Source: Lojkania enalia | Lineage: Eukaryota; Ascomycota; Dothideomycetes; Pleosporales | NCBI GenBank assembly: GCA_010094045.1 | Contig: ML986666.1 | Location: 124,001-188,000 of the forward strand | DNA length: 64,000 nucleotides | Reading direction: 5' to 3' | Shown here: positions 11,041 through 23,431 of the stretch, one piece after another | Layout of the letters: each line of letters opens with the position of its first letter | Numbering within the stretch: position 1 is the first letter of the stretch | Translations under genes and position numbers: made by a program | The notes under the pieces: generated by a model | Seen by the model: only the letters and a program-made list of their open reading frames with translations | The model's database searches: none | What the model was told of the DNA's origin: nothing

Positions 11041-13230
11041 ATGGCGAGCACACTTATCCAGCCCGAGGTCGAGGCCAATGCCGGGTGCGTGCTGTTTCAG
11101 TCCCTCTCCCTACCACAGAAACCCAGAAATGGAGCCTTTGGCAACTTGCGCAAACGTCCCGGCGCGCTGTTGGAGCTCGGGGAGCCACTATGCGCGCTCT
11201 TGGAGAGGCGGAGGCCCTGAAGTCCTAGACAACCTAAAGCTAACATATTGTGATACGCAGCACCATTGAGCTCAAGGACAACACTATCATAGTAGTTCTG
11301 GGCGCCTCTGGGGATCTGGCAAAGAAGAAGACGGTAAGATGCCGGAACTGCCTGTATTAACAAGACCTGCAAGACCCGCAAGACTGACAAGAGTCTAGTT
11401 CCCCGCTCTCTTCGGTCTCGTAAGTTGCGCGCGCGACGTCCTGCTCGATTCACCTAACTCTTCCGGTAGCATCGGAACAATTTTCTTCCCAACGGCGTCA
11501 AGATTGTGGGATACGCCCGAACAAAGATGGACCATGAGGAGTACCTCCGCCGTGTAAAGTCGTATATTAAGACTCCAACAAAGGAGATGCAACAGCAGCT
11601 AGAAGACTTCTGCTCCAAGTGCACATATATCTCCGGACAGTATGACCAAGATGAATCTTTCATTAACCTTCGGAAACACTTGGAGCAGCTCGAACAAGGC
11701 CGGAAGGAAACCCATAGGGTGTTTTACATGGCCCTTCCTCCCAGCGTCTTCATCACGGTTTCGCAGCACCTCAAGCGCAACTGCTACCCCACCAAGGGAA
11801 TTGCTCGCGTCATTGTGAGTCTGGCGGCGATCTCCATGCTTGGACAGAGTATTGATTCCTCAATAGGTTGAGAAGCCGTTTGGCAAAGATCTGGCCAGCT
11901 CAAGGGAGCTCCAGCGGGCGCTGGCACCGGACTGGACAGAGGATGAAGTCTTCCGTATTGACCACTACCTTGGCAAGGAGATGGTCAAGAACATTTTGAT
12001 TCTGCGGTTTGGCAACGAATTCTTCGGCGCCACATGGAACAGGAACCACATTGATAATGTGCAGGTAAAATTATGTTTGGGAGTTCCAAGGCGAATTCTA
12101 ACTCGGGACAGATCTCTTTCAAGGAACCCTTTGGAACGGAGGGCCGGGGTGGTTACTTCGATGAATTTGGTATCATTCGTGATGTCATGCAAAACCGTGA
12201 GCTTCCTTGAACGTCAGGCTCAGAAGCCGTGGCTAACCTAACCTAGACTTGTTGCAGGTCCTTACTCTATTGACCATGGAGCGACCAATTTCCTTCTCCG
12301 CTGAAGATATTCGTGACGAAAAGGTACAAGCCGATCTTGCTTATCTAAAGTCGAGGCATAACTGATTGTGTCTTTAGGTCCGTGTCCTCCGCGGAATGCC
12401 TGCCATCGAACCCAAGAACGTTATTATTGGACAATACGGAAAGTCGCTCGATGGTACAAAGCCAGGATACAAGGAAGATGATACCGTCCCCAAGGACTCC
12501 CGATGCCCCACCTTCGCCTCAATGGTCGCATATATTAAGAACGAAAGATGGGATGGCGTGCCCTTTATTCTCAAGGCAGGCAAAGGTGAGCTACGATGCT
12601 TACATGAAACGAAGCCTTCTAACGTCAAATAGCCTTGAATGAGCAGAAGACGGAAGTCCGTATCCAGTTCAAGGATGTCACCTCCGGCATATTCAAGGAC
12701 ATCCCCCGAAACGAGCTAGTCATTCGTGTCCAGCCCAATGAGAGTGTATACATTAAGATGAACTCGAAGTTACCGGGTCTAAGCATGCAGACAGTTGTCA
12801 CAGAGCTCGACCTAACGTACAGGCGGCGGTTCTCCGACTTGAAGATTCCTGAGGCATACGAGTCGCTCATTCTAGACGCACTGAAGGGTGATCACTCCAA
12901 CTTCGTCCGTGACGACGAACTTGACGCCAGCTGGAGGATTTTCACTCCTCTTTTGCACTACCTAGACGACAATAAGGAAATCATTCCGATGGAATATCCT
13001 TACGGTAAGATATGCGAATTTTCGGGTCGCTTGATTATTGTTTTCGAGGTATTCTAATTCTTAATAGGCTCCCGGGGCCCTGCCGTTTTGGACGATTTCA
13101 CGTCCTCCTACGGATACAAATTCAGCGATGCAGCAGGTGGGACCTAGCCTATGTGTTGTAATATACTTATCTCTTTCTGACATTGTTTCTAGGCTACCAG
13201 TGGCCCATGACTAACTCTGAGAAGTTGTAA
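11041..13230 (+). CDS. gsdA: Glucose-6-phosphate 1-dehydrogenase
   Basis: First, NADPH-producing step of the oxidative pentose phosphate pathway (glucose 6-phosphate to 6-phosphoglucono-lactone), cytosolic. Eleven exons: 11041-11084, 11261-11333, 11399-11419, 11470-11814, 11867-12064, 12112-12196, 12247-12323, 12378-12585, 12633-13004, 13068-13136, 13193-13230; 509 aa, the usual fungal length. [10 protein letters not shown] (about residues 29-38) is the NADP-binding loop. RIDHYLGKE (about 191-199) is the active-site signature with the catalytic-dyad His. [17 protein letters not shown] and the C-terminal [20 protein letters not shown] are family hallmarks. Exon 3 is only 21 nt (FPALFGL). The start is the ATG matching the short N-terminus of fungal orthologues. 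The C-terminus NSEKL only weakly resembles a peroxisomal signal. It lies head-to-tail with the serine-pathway gene downstream. Confidence 0.96.
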
Positions 13231-14203
13231 AACTTCGGTATATTTCTAGATAAAAAGTTGAACGGTTTATGTAGAGTGTATCGGGAACATCCGCTCTATT
13301 CCCCTGATGATTCAAGTTGCTGGATCTTAATTGTATCCCATGGATAGGCCAGTGCATGCACGGGCCACGAATACGATAGACAATGGAATATGCCACGGCG
13401 TTTGACCTCTTGATAATATCCCTAGAAAAGTGAGCTCTTAAGGGCCCGTGTCTGTAGTGCGGCTCAAGGGTATGCAGTGAGCCCGCGTATAGCGGCCCGC
13501 ATGCATAACCATCTCACATGTGCTAAGAATAGGAATTCCGACTATGCGTTATTCAATTCCGACAATAATAGGCTGCTTTCGTCCGATCTCTTTTCATCGC
13601 CGAAAGCGGATACGGAGGTGCTCGGGATGACAGAATGTGGCGTTCGTGCCCTTCAGCCACACAATCCAGGTTCACGAAGTGGGATGACAGCGTTAGTTCG
13701 ATTGCATCATGCGGCTTTAAGGTAAGTTTTTTCTGAGTTGACTCAGCATAAGTACTTGAATGACTCCAAGTGAAACACTTGCTTTTTACGAATATATACT
13801 TTCTTCCTGGTATTAAACACACGCCAACAATTCGGACCAATTGACTGGTCCATTCAACTTGCCTCGTGGTTTGCTCTCGCTGTTAGTAGTTCAAACTGTT
13901 GCCACAGGCGACAGTTGACGCTGGACCGCACTTCCTCAAGTATTTTTGTTTCGCCACGTTGTCCGCCGCACACCTTAATCTTTGGGAAGGCTCTAATCTT
14001 CAAGACATAGGAAATTGGAAAACCGCCGTAGCTGAGAAATACAGTACCCCTGCCCCACCTCGCCTACTTCCGCCAGACTCGAATCCTCTCGTAAGTCGTG
14101 GACGTCGAAACAACACCACCAAAGCCGGCGTTTCCTACTAGACAACTCCACCAATCTTCTTGCGGCACCCCCGGAAAAGCGCATATTCGACCACGCCCGC
14201 ACC
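13231..14203. other. Intergenic: G6PD 3' flank and PHGDH promoter/leader
   Basis: About 1 kb without a supported gene. Frames at 13477-13725 (plus) and 13553-13840 (minus) have no domains. The last ~200 nt are C-rich and probably contain the 5' leader of the downstream gene, whose ATG sits in a favourable ACCATGACC context. Confidence 0.45.
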
Positions 14204-15867
14204 ATGACCCCTCCACAGGATATCAATGGCGGCCTCTCTAGATCGGTCTCGAATAGCCTATCGTTGAGTAGCAGCCCTTCTATGGCCTTCCACAGCCCGC
14301 CTTTAAGCTTTCAACCACCTCGGGGAAGCAGTTTTCAAGATTCCGCAAGGACCGGAAGCATCAGCGGTATTTCCTCGCTCGTCTCTGCGAAGCAGTTGAA
14401 GCCCTTCGATACTAAGGATATCAAGGTGCTATTGCTGGAGAATGTGAATCAGACTGGAGTGGACATACTTAAGGACCAAGGTTACCAGGTTGAATTTCAC
14501 AAAAGCAGCTTGCCGGAGGACCAATTGATTGAGAAGATTAGGGATGTGCACGTTATTGGAATCCGCTCAAAGACGAAACTCACAGAGAGGATACTAAAGG
14601 AGGCGAAGCATTTGATCGTTATCGGCTGCTTCTGTATCGGAACGAACCAGGTCGATCTTCAATATGCAGCACAGCAAGGTATCGCCGTCTTCAACTCGCC
14701 TTTCAGCAATTCAAGAAGCGTCGCCGAGCTCGTAGTCTCAGAAATCATAGCCCTGGCTCGCCAGCTGGCTGACAGGTCAATGGAGTTGCATAACGGAATG
14801 TGGAATAAAGTCAGCAAAGGCTGCTGGGAAGTTCGAGGCAAGACACTGGGCATAGTCGGATATGGCCATATTGGCAGCCAGCTGTCAGTGCTTGCAGAGG
14901 CGATGGGCATGTCGGTCATATACTACGACATTCTTACCCTAATGGCATTGGGCACAGCTCGTCAGATGCCCACCCTGGACGATTTGCTTGAGCAGTCGGA
15001 TTTCGTAACCCTTCACGTCCCGGAGACACCGGAAACGAAGAACATGTTTCGAAAGAGCCAGTTCGACAAGATGAAGGACGGCAGCTACATTATCAATAAC
15101 GCGCGGGGTAGCGTAGTCGACATTCCTGCGCTGATCGAAGCCATGAGGAGCGGGAAGATTGCTGGCGCGGCGCTGGACGTATATCCCAACGAGCCTGCTG
15201 GCAACGGCGACTACTTTAACGCCGATTTGAACTCGTGGACCAAGGATCTGCGAGGTTTGAAGAATCTCATCCTTACGCCGCACATTGGTGGAAGCACAGA
15301 AGAAGCGCAAAGTGCGATTGGCGTCGAAGTCAGCCAAAACTTGGTGCGCTACGTGAACGAAGGCACGACCCTGGGCGCCGTCAACATGCCGGAGGTCAAC
15401 TTGCGCTCGGTGACTATGGAAGAGCCAAACGCCGTTCGGGTTATTTTTATTCACAAGAACGTTCCGGGTGTGCTGAGGCAAGGTATGAGTACTATTCGAA
15501 GAAATAAACGTAAATTTGTTTTAACAAGCCGCTAGTTAACGCAATGATCGCTACGCACAACGTCGAGAAGCAAATGACTGACTCAAGGGGCGAGGTACGT
15601 TCCGATTTTCCCTCATGAACCGGCTATGGGCTTGCCTTCATCAGCAATGGGTTCCAAGCGGTGGACAAATTTATCGGTACAGAGACTAACTTGGGTTTAC
15701 AGGTCGCCTACCTCATGGCCGACATTAGCGATGTCAAGGAGGAAGAGATCAAAGACCTCTTCGCCAGTCTCGAGGGTCTCTCAGGTACGTCACGCAGGAT
15801 TAAGATGCGGCTCTGATTAGAACTGACCCCGGCTGCAGCCCGGATTCGGACTAGGGTGCTGTACTAG
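14204..15867 (+). CDS. ser3: D-3-phosphoglycerate dehydrogenase (serine biosynthesis)
   Basis: Oxidises 3-phosphoglycerate to 3-phosphohydroxypyruvate, the first step of the phosphorylated serine pathway. Four exons: 14204-15482, 15536-15594, 15703-15784, 15839-15867; 482 aa, close to yeast Ser3/Ser33. The Ser-rich N-terminal extension (about 60 aa) is typical of fungal forms. KVLLLENVNQTGVDIL starts the substrate domain; GIVGYGHIGSQ is the NAD-binding loop; NNARGSVVD, LDVYPNEP and TPHIGGSTEEAQ carry the conserved catalytic-region residues, including the His of HIGGS. The small downstream exons complete the regulatory ACT domain (VPGVLRQVNAMIATHNVEKQ, EVAYLMADISDV), ending ARIRTRVLY. All introns except the first lie in the ACT domain. 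Confidence 0.95.
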
Positions 15868-17227
15868 GCTTTGGACATTGCGATGGTGAAACGGACGGAG
15901 ACTTCTTTTTATTGGTATTTGCACATGGCGTTATGAGACGAGTAAGAAGAGAAAGTGGGGTGTTGACGTGACGGAAGGAGTACGGAAGGGAGCCGGATCC
16001 TTGAGCCGCGTAGTAGTATTTAGACACGTTGAAAATTCTTGCAGGGGACAAAAAGAGTATCAAGCGGGCGGCACTGTTTTCTTCTCAACGAAGAACGGCA
16101 AAAAGCATTCAACATGGCGTTTTGGCATGTATTCCACGCTTTAGCAATAAAAGAAGCATGGCGGAGAAGTCTGGTGAGACCGAAAAAAAAAAAAAAAGCA
16201 TTCTTGGTATGTAGCAACAAGCGCAAATATCATCTGAGCGACTGGCAACGCGAAGGTCAGACGGTTTCTTGTTGTTCGCAGGCAGGGCAGCCTCCGCCTA
16301 TAAGAGAAATATAAAACAGGGGAGGCTGTTCTAAACAAAGCGACAAGCATGAAGGGAATTCTCCCACATCCATGCTCAGGCGAGGACGTTGCATGCTTCA
16401 AACGGGACGAGTTGCAAGAAAGACAGCGAGGCGAATCCAGATGTATGTTGTGAAAGTTGCAGCAAGCACAATATCTATAGATCTTCGACAGGTGCAGTCT
16501 GCCCATGCTCTTTGTCCGGCGTCCCTAGCGCGTTTGCATGAATCGGGTGGCGGAGACGGTGATTGGCCAGACGTCGCTATAGCTGAAGCAGTGTTTGAGA
16601 AGCGAATGTAATATACTGTGCCAAAAGGCAACGCTTGGGCGTACGCGTGTCTCTGCGGCGAACGGGTGCTGGGCCTGCGCACCTCTCCTTTTGCATGTCG
16701 TTATTTTTATTTTTGTTTTTATTTTTTATTTCTTACTTTTCGCTTTTCATTTGTCGCCGCCGATGCAGGTCGAAGGGGCTGCATGCTGGTGCGACAGGCT
16801 CTCCAGACGTTCCTGGACGGCTCATGGTTGGCCTGGCTCTGTCGGGTGAGCCAGGGGCCAGCTGTGTGCCAGTGCGGCAAGCGGGCTGTTGGCGGTGAGA
16901 TGCGCGCGGCGCTATCCCGGCTGAGGAAACTTAGTGAAAGTGCTGGGCCCGCTGCCCGTCCGCGTTCCATCTTCATGACCGCCTTTTGAATTCTCTACAA
17001 CTCCCCCACTCCCCCCAGGCCGAGCCCCTTTGGCCCACATGTGCACTCCACGGTGACCACCGCTCGCCGGATGTTGAACGAGACCTGCCGACACGCCGTC
17101 GTATCACAGTAGCGAAGGAGTTGGGCGACGAGGAGTTCTTGTTGACCGCAACACCTGAAAGGGAGCTGCTGGACCCCTACTAACCCCCCCTGGCCACGGC
17201 GACATTCAGACCAGACAACCGGGAGAC
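15868..17227. other. Intergenic: PHGDH 3' flank and myosin V promoter/leader
   Basis: About 1.36 kb. It contains an A15 tract (16183-16197), a T-rich pyrimidine tract (about 16698-16750) and a C-rich leader just before the myosin ATG. Several plus-strand frames of 60-120 codons overlap at 16595-16989 but have low-complexity, non-homologous translations, so I call none of them. Confidence 0.45.
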
Positions 17228-20200
17228 ATGGCACACATTTACGATGTTGGGACGAGGGCGTGGCAGCCAGACACCACCGAGGGCTGGGTGGCCTCCGAAG
17301 TAGAGGAGAAGTTGGTTAACGGCGACAAGGTGAAGCTGATCTTCCGGCTTCAGAATGGCGAGGTATGTCTGCCCCGCTGCCCCAACACTGCTGAACACTA
17401 CAAAAATACACGATTCTAATGCTTCCACGCACAGAGCAAAGCCGTCGAGACCACCATTGCCGCCATCCAGGACGGCAACGACCCGAACCTGCCGCCGCTG
17501 ATGAACCCCGCCATGCTCGAAGCCAGCGACGACCTCACCAATCTGTCACATCTGAACGAGCCGGCTGGTAGGACTCATAGCGACTCACATGGCCCAGATC
17601 CCGGCTAACCACCGTGCACAGTGCTCCAAGCCATCAAGCTACGGTATGCGCAGAAGGAGATCTACACATACTCGGGCATTGTCCTGATTGCGACGAACCC
17701 CTTTGCCAGGGTCGATTCGTTGTATGTGCCTGGGATGGTGCAAGCATATGCTGGAAAGCAACGATCCTATGGCGCTCCGCATTTGTTCGCCATCGCGGAG
17801 GAGGCCTTCGCGTAAGTGCTTCTCCATTCGAGTCTACCCGGGAGGTTGCTGCACGCTCCTCCCCGGGAGAGGGGAGGGCCTCTTGGGGAGAAGCAAACTA
17901 ACACGGTCGTAGGGAAATGGTTCGCGAACAGAAGAACCAGACAATTGTCGTCTCTGGTGAGTCCGGAGCGGGTAAAACCGTCAGCGCCAAATACATTATG
18001 CGATATTTTGCGACTCGAGAATCCCCCGATAATCCCGGAAAGCGGAAAGGAAGGGCAGATACAATGAGCGAGACGGAAGAGCAGATTCTGGCTACGAATC
18101 CTATCATGGAAGCCTTCGGCAACGCCAAAACTACCCGAAACGACAATTCCTCCCGTTTTGGTAAATATATCGAGATCATGTTCAACAAGCATACGGATAT
18201 CATTGGTGCAAAAATCCGGACCTATTTGCTCGAACGATCAAGATTAGTGTTTCAACCCCTCAAGGAGAGGAACTACCACATCTTCTACCAGCTGGTGGCG
18301 GGCGCAACTGACGCCGAGCGCGGCGAGCTTTCCCTTAAACCCGTTAGTGAATTCAACTATCTCAATCAGGGTAGTGCACCGACAATCGATGGTGTTGACG
18401 ACAAAGCGGAATTTGATGCTACAAGGAATTCGTTGACAACCATTGGCGTCCCTACCGATACACAGGCCCAAATATTCCGCGTTCTCGCTGCGCTTCTCCA
18501 TCTTGGCGACGTCAAAATAACAGCAACACGAACTGACTCTGTCCTGGCTCCTGATGAACCCGCTCTGGTTAAGGCAGCTAACCTGCTTGGAATAAATGCC
18601 GCCAACCTTGCAAAGTGGACGGTGAAGAAGCAGTTGATCACAAGAGGAGAGAAGATTGTCTCGAATCTGACCCAGCAACAGGCCATCGTCGTCAGAGACT
18701 CTGTCGCCAAATTTATTTACTCGAGCTTGTTCGACTGGTTGGTTGAGCGTATTAATATGAGCCTTGCTACTGAAGACGTACTTTCTCATGCTCATTCCTT
18801 TATTGGCGTGCTCGATATCTACGGTTTCGAACATTTCGCAAAGAATTCTTTCGAACAATTCTGTATCAACTACGCGAACGAGAAGCTGCAGCAGGAATTC
18901 AACCAACACGTATTCAAGCTCGAGCAAGAGGAATATCTACGAGAGCAAATCGACTGGACCTTTATCGACTTCGCGGATAATCAACCGTGCATTGACCTGA
19001 TTGAAGGCAAACTCGGTGTTCTGTCCCTGCTTGATGAAGAATCTCGTCTTCCCATGGGTTCAGACGAGCAGTTTGTCACCAAGCTACACCATAACTTTGC
19101 AGGAGATAAACAAAGGTTTTATAAGAAGCCCCGCTTTGGAAAGTCCGCTTTCACCGTCTGCCATTATGCCATCGATGTCACATACGAATCCGACGGTTTT
19201 ATAGAAAAGAACAGGGATACCGTGCCCGATGAGCATATGGATGTTCTCAAGGCCTCCTCTAACAAGTTCCTCACAGAAGTCCTCCGAGTTGCAGCGAGCA
19301 TTCGAGACAAGGAAACCGCTGCCACGGCCTCAACGAAGCCTGGAACAGCCATGGCTGCTGGACGGAGGATAGCTGTCAACAGGAAACCTACACTCGGTGG
19401 CATCTTCAAATCATCTCTGATCGAGCTCATGGCGACTATCAATTCGACAGATGTTCACTACATTCGATGCATCAAACCCAACGAAGCCAAGGAGGCGTGG
19501 AAATTTGAGGGTCCCATGGTTCTGAGCCAGCTCCGAGCTTGCGGTGTACTCGAAACTGTCCGAATCAGCTGCGCCGGTTACCCAACGAGGTGGACTTACG
19601 AAGAATTTGCTCTGCGTTACTATATGTTAGTGCCGTCCTCGTCCTGGACCCCGGAGATTCGGAATATGGCGACAGCTATCCTCAAGAAAGCACTCGGATC
19701 TAGCTCCAATGACGGTAGGGATAAGTACCAAATGGGTCTTACCAAGATCTTCTTCCGTGCTGGTATGCTTGCATTCCTCGAGAACCTACGAACAGCCAGG
19801 CTGAACGAGGCTGCCATTATGATCCAGAAGAATCTCCGAGCCAAGTACTACCGACACAAATACCTCGAGACACGTGAATCTATCATCCAGCTTCAGGCAC
19901 TGGCCAGGGGATACATCACTCGTGAGCGCGCCGAAGAGGCCAGGCAAATCAAGGCCGCAACTACGATCCAGCGTGTATGGCGCGGCTGCAAGGACAGGGA
20001 GAGATACCATGCCATTCGCAATTCCGTCATCAAATTTCAGGCTGCAGCAAAGGGATATCTGTGCCGCAAGTACCTCTTGGACACAAGACTTGGAAATGCG
20101 GCCAGAATCATCCAACGCAACTGGCGGTCCCAGCGATCGCTCAAAGCCTGGAGGCAATACCGCAAGAAGATTGTCATCATTCAGAACCTCTGGAGAGGAA

Positions 20201-22254
20201 GGCAGGCCCGAAGGCAATACAAGGTCCTCCGCGAAGAAGCTCGCGACCTCAAGCAGATCTCTTACAAGCTAGAGAACAAGGTTGTCGAGCTCACGCAGTC
20301 TTTGGGTACGATGAAGGCACAGAACAAGGCACTGCATGCTCAAGTCGAGAATTACGAAGGCCAGCTCAAATCATACAAGGAGAGGGGCCGTCAACTCGAA
20401 ACCCGTCAAAAAGAACTCCAGGCCGAGGCCAACCAGGCTGGTATCACCGCCGCAAGGCTAAGCGCTATGGAGGAAGACTTCAAGAAACTGCAAAGCAATT
20501 ACGATGAGAGCACCGCCAAGATGCGACAACTACAGGAGGAAGAAAAACAGCTGCGCGCGTCGCTCAAGAAGACCACCGACGATCTCGAACAGGCCAAGCG
20601 GAGAAGCAATGTCACGGAATCAGAGAAGATGTCTCTTCGCCAACAACTTGCCGAGCTACAGGATCAGGTAGAGCTGCTCAAACGCAATGGCCCGATCAAT
20701 GTGGAGCTCACTAACGGTCACACTGCAATGGGCGCAAGCAGCCTGATCAACCTCGTTTCCTCTAAGAAGCCTAAGAGGCGCAGTGCCGGACCAGATACCC
20801 GTGACCTGGACCGTTTTAGCCAGACGTACAGCCCACGCCCTGTGTCGGTGGCCGTCGGCTCTACCGCACACCGCCAAAATCTCTCTGGCTCAACGTTCAA
20901 TCCCCACTTCGACAATGTTGAGCTTGAACTTGAGAGCATCCTTGCTGATGAGGACATGCTGAACGATGAGGTGACACTAGGCCTCATCAAGAACCTCAAG
21001 ATTCCCTCACCTACTACTTCTCCGCCACCAACCGACAAGGAGGTCCTCTTCCCGGCCTATCTCATCAATCTCGTCACCTCCGAAATGTGGAATAATGGCT
21101 TTGTCAAGGAATCCGAACGCTTCCTTGCCAACGTCATGCAGTCCATCCAGCAAGAAGTCATGCAGCACGATGGTGACGAAGCGATCAATCCTGGTGCCTT
21201 CTGGTTGTCCAACGTCCACGAGATGCTCTCTTTCGTCTTCCTTGCGGAAGACTGGTACGAACAGCAAAAGACTGATAATTACGAATACGATCGACTATTG
21301 GAGATTGTCAAGCACGATTTAGAAAGTCTTGAGTTCAACATCTATCATACCTGGATGAAGGTGCTTAAGAAGAAGCTTCAGAAGATGATTGTTCCCGCAA
21401 TTATCGAGTCGCAGTCTCTCCCGGGCTTTGTCACAAACGAGAGCAACCGATTCCTTGGCAAGCTCCTCCAGAGCAACAATGCCCCGGCATTCAGCATGGA
21501 CAATTTGCTTAGTCTGTTGAACAACGTTTACAAGGCAATGAAGGCCTACTATCTGGAAGATTCTATTATCACCCAGACAGTCACCGAGTTGCTCAGGCTT
21601 GTTGGTGTCACAGCTTTCAACGATCTCTTGATGAGGAGAAATTTCCTCTCTTGGAAGCGCGGTCTCCAGATTAATTATAACATTACCCGTATCGAGGAAT
21701 GGTGCAAGTCACATGATATGCCCGAGGGTACTCTTCAGCTTGAGCACTTGATGCAGGCCACCAAACTCCTACAGCTCAAGAAAGCCACGTTAAACGACAT
21801 TGAAATCATCCAGGATATCTGCTGGATGCTATCACCCAACCAGATCCAGAAGCTTCTCAACCAATACTTGGTTGCCGACTATGAGCAGCCCATCAACGGA
21901 GAAATTATGAAGGCTGTCGCCTCAAGGGTCACAGAGAAGAGCGATGTTCTATTGTTGACAGCAGTGGATATGGAGGACTCTGGACCGTACGAGATTGCAG
22001 AACCTAGAGTCATCACGGCGTTGGAGACATACACTCCTTCATGTAAGCACAATCTCTCCCCACTACTGCAAGTTGTGGAAGCTGACATTCACATCATAGG
22101 GCTTCAAACTCCCCGTCTAAAGCGCCTGGCGGAGATTGTCTCGCAACAAGCGATCGCGCAACAGGAGAAGATGGAGTTTGAAATCGAGCAGGAGCACACA
22201 AATGGCGACGGGATGAACGGCCACGCTCTTATGGAAGAGACGGAGGTTGCATAG
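17228..22254 (+). CDS. myoE: Class V myosin (actin-based cargo motor)
   Basis: Actin motor for polarised vesicle and organelle transport to hyphal tips. Exons 17228-17362, 17435-17567, 17622-17811, 17913-22042, 22100-22254 give 1580 aa, in the normal range for fungal Myo2/MyoE. Motor domain at about residues 70-760, with P-loop GESGAGKT near 168 and DIYGFEHFAKNSFEQFCINY (relay region). Six IQ motifs lie at about 785-925 (IQ...RG..R pattern: IQLQALARGYITR, IQRVWRGCKDR, IQNLWRGRQAR) for light-chain/calmodulin binding. A coiled coil follows to about 1080, then a linker and a globular cargo-binding DIL tail at about 1205-1530. The N-terminus (MAHIYDVGTRAWQP) is the SH3-like entry of the class. 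The last intron (57 nt) has no stop and preserves frame if retained. Confidence 0.96.
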
Positions 22255-22668
22255 ACCATTAGAAGCCTGGTTTTTTAGTTTTGGAAGCGCGCAATTTTTT
22301 CACGCGAGAGATGAGCAATATGACAAAACCCTGTAGTGTAGTGTAGGTTCTCGGGCGCATATGACGTTGGGTATGTAATGCCGGGAATTTTTGTCTGGAG
22401 GTTTAAGTTCTTTCGATACCTGATCAGGTAGCCTTTTTTCGATGCAAGGGTTTGCTGGAGAAGCAAGCTTCCTTGTTACCTAACCCTCGGGTGGGGGTGT
22501 ATAGTTTTGTGTGCATAGTGTTTGGAGTCTTTTTTCTTAATGAATGGGTGTAATGATGGCCTTGACATTTTGTCGTCTGCCTGCAACTATTAGATCAGTG
22601 TTGAGTGCGTGTTTTTTGGTGACTGTGTCCGATCTTGATTAGCCGGCGTTACTACATTACTTAGAAAA

Positions 22669-22702
<34 letters not shown>

Positions 22703-23431
22703 GAGATACAATTAAGAGCATGAACGTTTGGGTGAAGCACTAGGCTTGCGCTAGTGGTCAAACTTTAATTAATAGGAGACTTTCTTGGCATTTGGCGGAT
22801 GTGTTCCATTGTTAGGGGAAGGGAGAGTGGAGTGGAGGGCGAATTGTTGTTGTCTAGCATTCCCTTGAATGATATTGTATATTGTGACAATAAATTTTAG
22901 AGAGTTTTTTCTATTAATTGTAGATGCGATATTGGATTTGCGTATACCTAGGTAACTAGACATGCTCAAATGTCTTTTGTAGAAGTGGCAGCTTTTGGCG
23001 GCCTTGGCACCACTAGTCGGCGTTGCCTACCTAATGGATCACACCTACACTTCACCTGAGCCAGCTGGGCTTCACAAGATAGCTTCAGCCTGCCATCACG
23101 GTGGTCCGCTGACGACTTCAACTTCCATACGCCCACGTACTCACACCCCTTCTTCGTATTCCCACCATCGTCACCATGCATCATCTTCGGGAAGTGGAGT
23201 GCTGTCTGTCGCCTTGGGCTTGAGAGGTCGTGTTGAGCTAAGCCACTGTCTAGCCTTTACCACGCTAGCGGGTTTTGCGAGGTTCGTTAAATAATCATAC
23301 GGAGCTTCTAATCTTTTACTTATGGGGCGAAGTTTTCCTTCTGGAGGCACAAAGCGTTTACAATATCGGCTCTCCAAACGCTTTTTACACGTTTGGCTCA
23401 CACATCCTCCCTTTCCCTCCCAACAGTAACC
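22255..23431. other. Intergenic: myosin V 3' flank and DUB promoter
   Basis: About 1.18 kb. It includes a T28 tract (22672-22699) and AT-rich sequence to about 22980. Frames around 22995-23294 show no domain. No gene called. Confidence 0.5.
22672..22699 (+). repeat. Poly(T) tract, 28 nt
   Basis: Uninterrupted run of T about 420 nt downstream of the myosin V stop codon; a simple mononucleotide repeat. Confidence 0.9.

Noticed and set aside
16595..16989. Overlapping plus-strand frames upstream of myosin V
   Set aside because: Three frames open at once across a pyrimidine tract, none with a domain; typical of composition-driven open frames.
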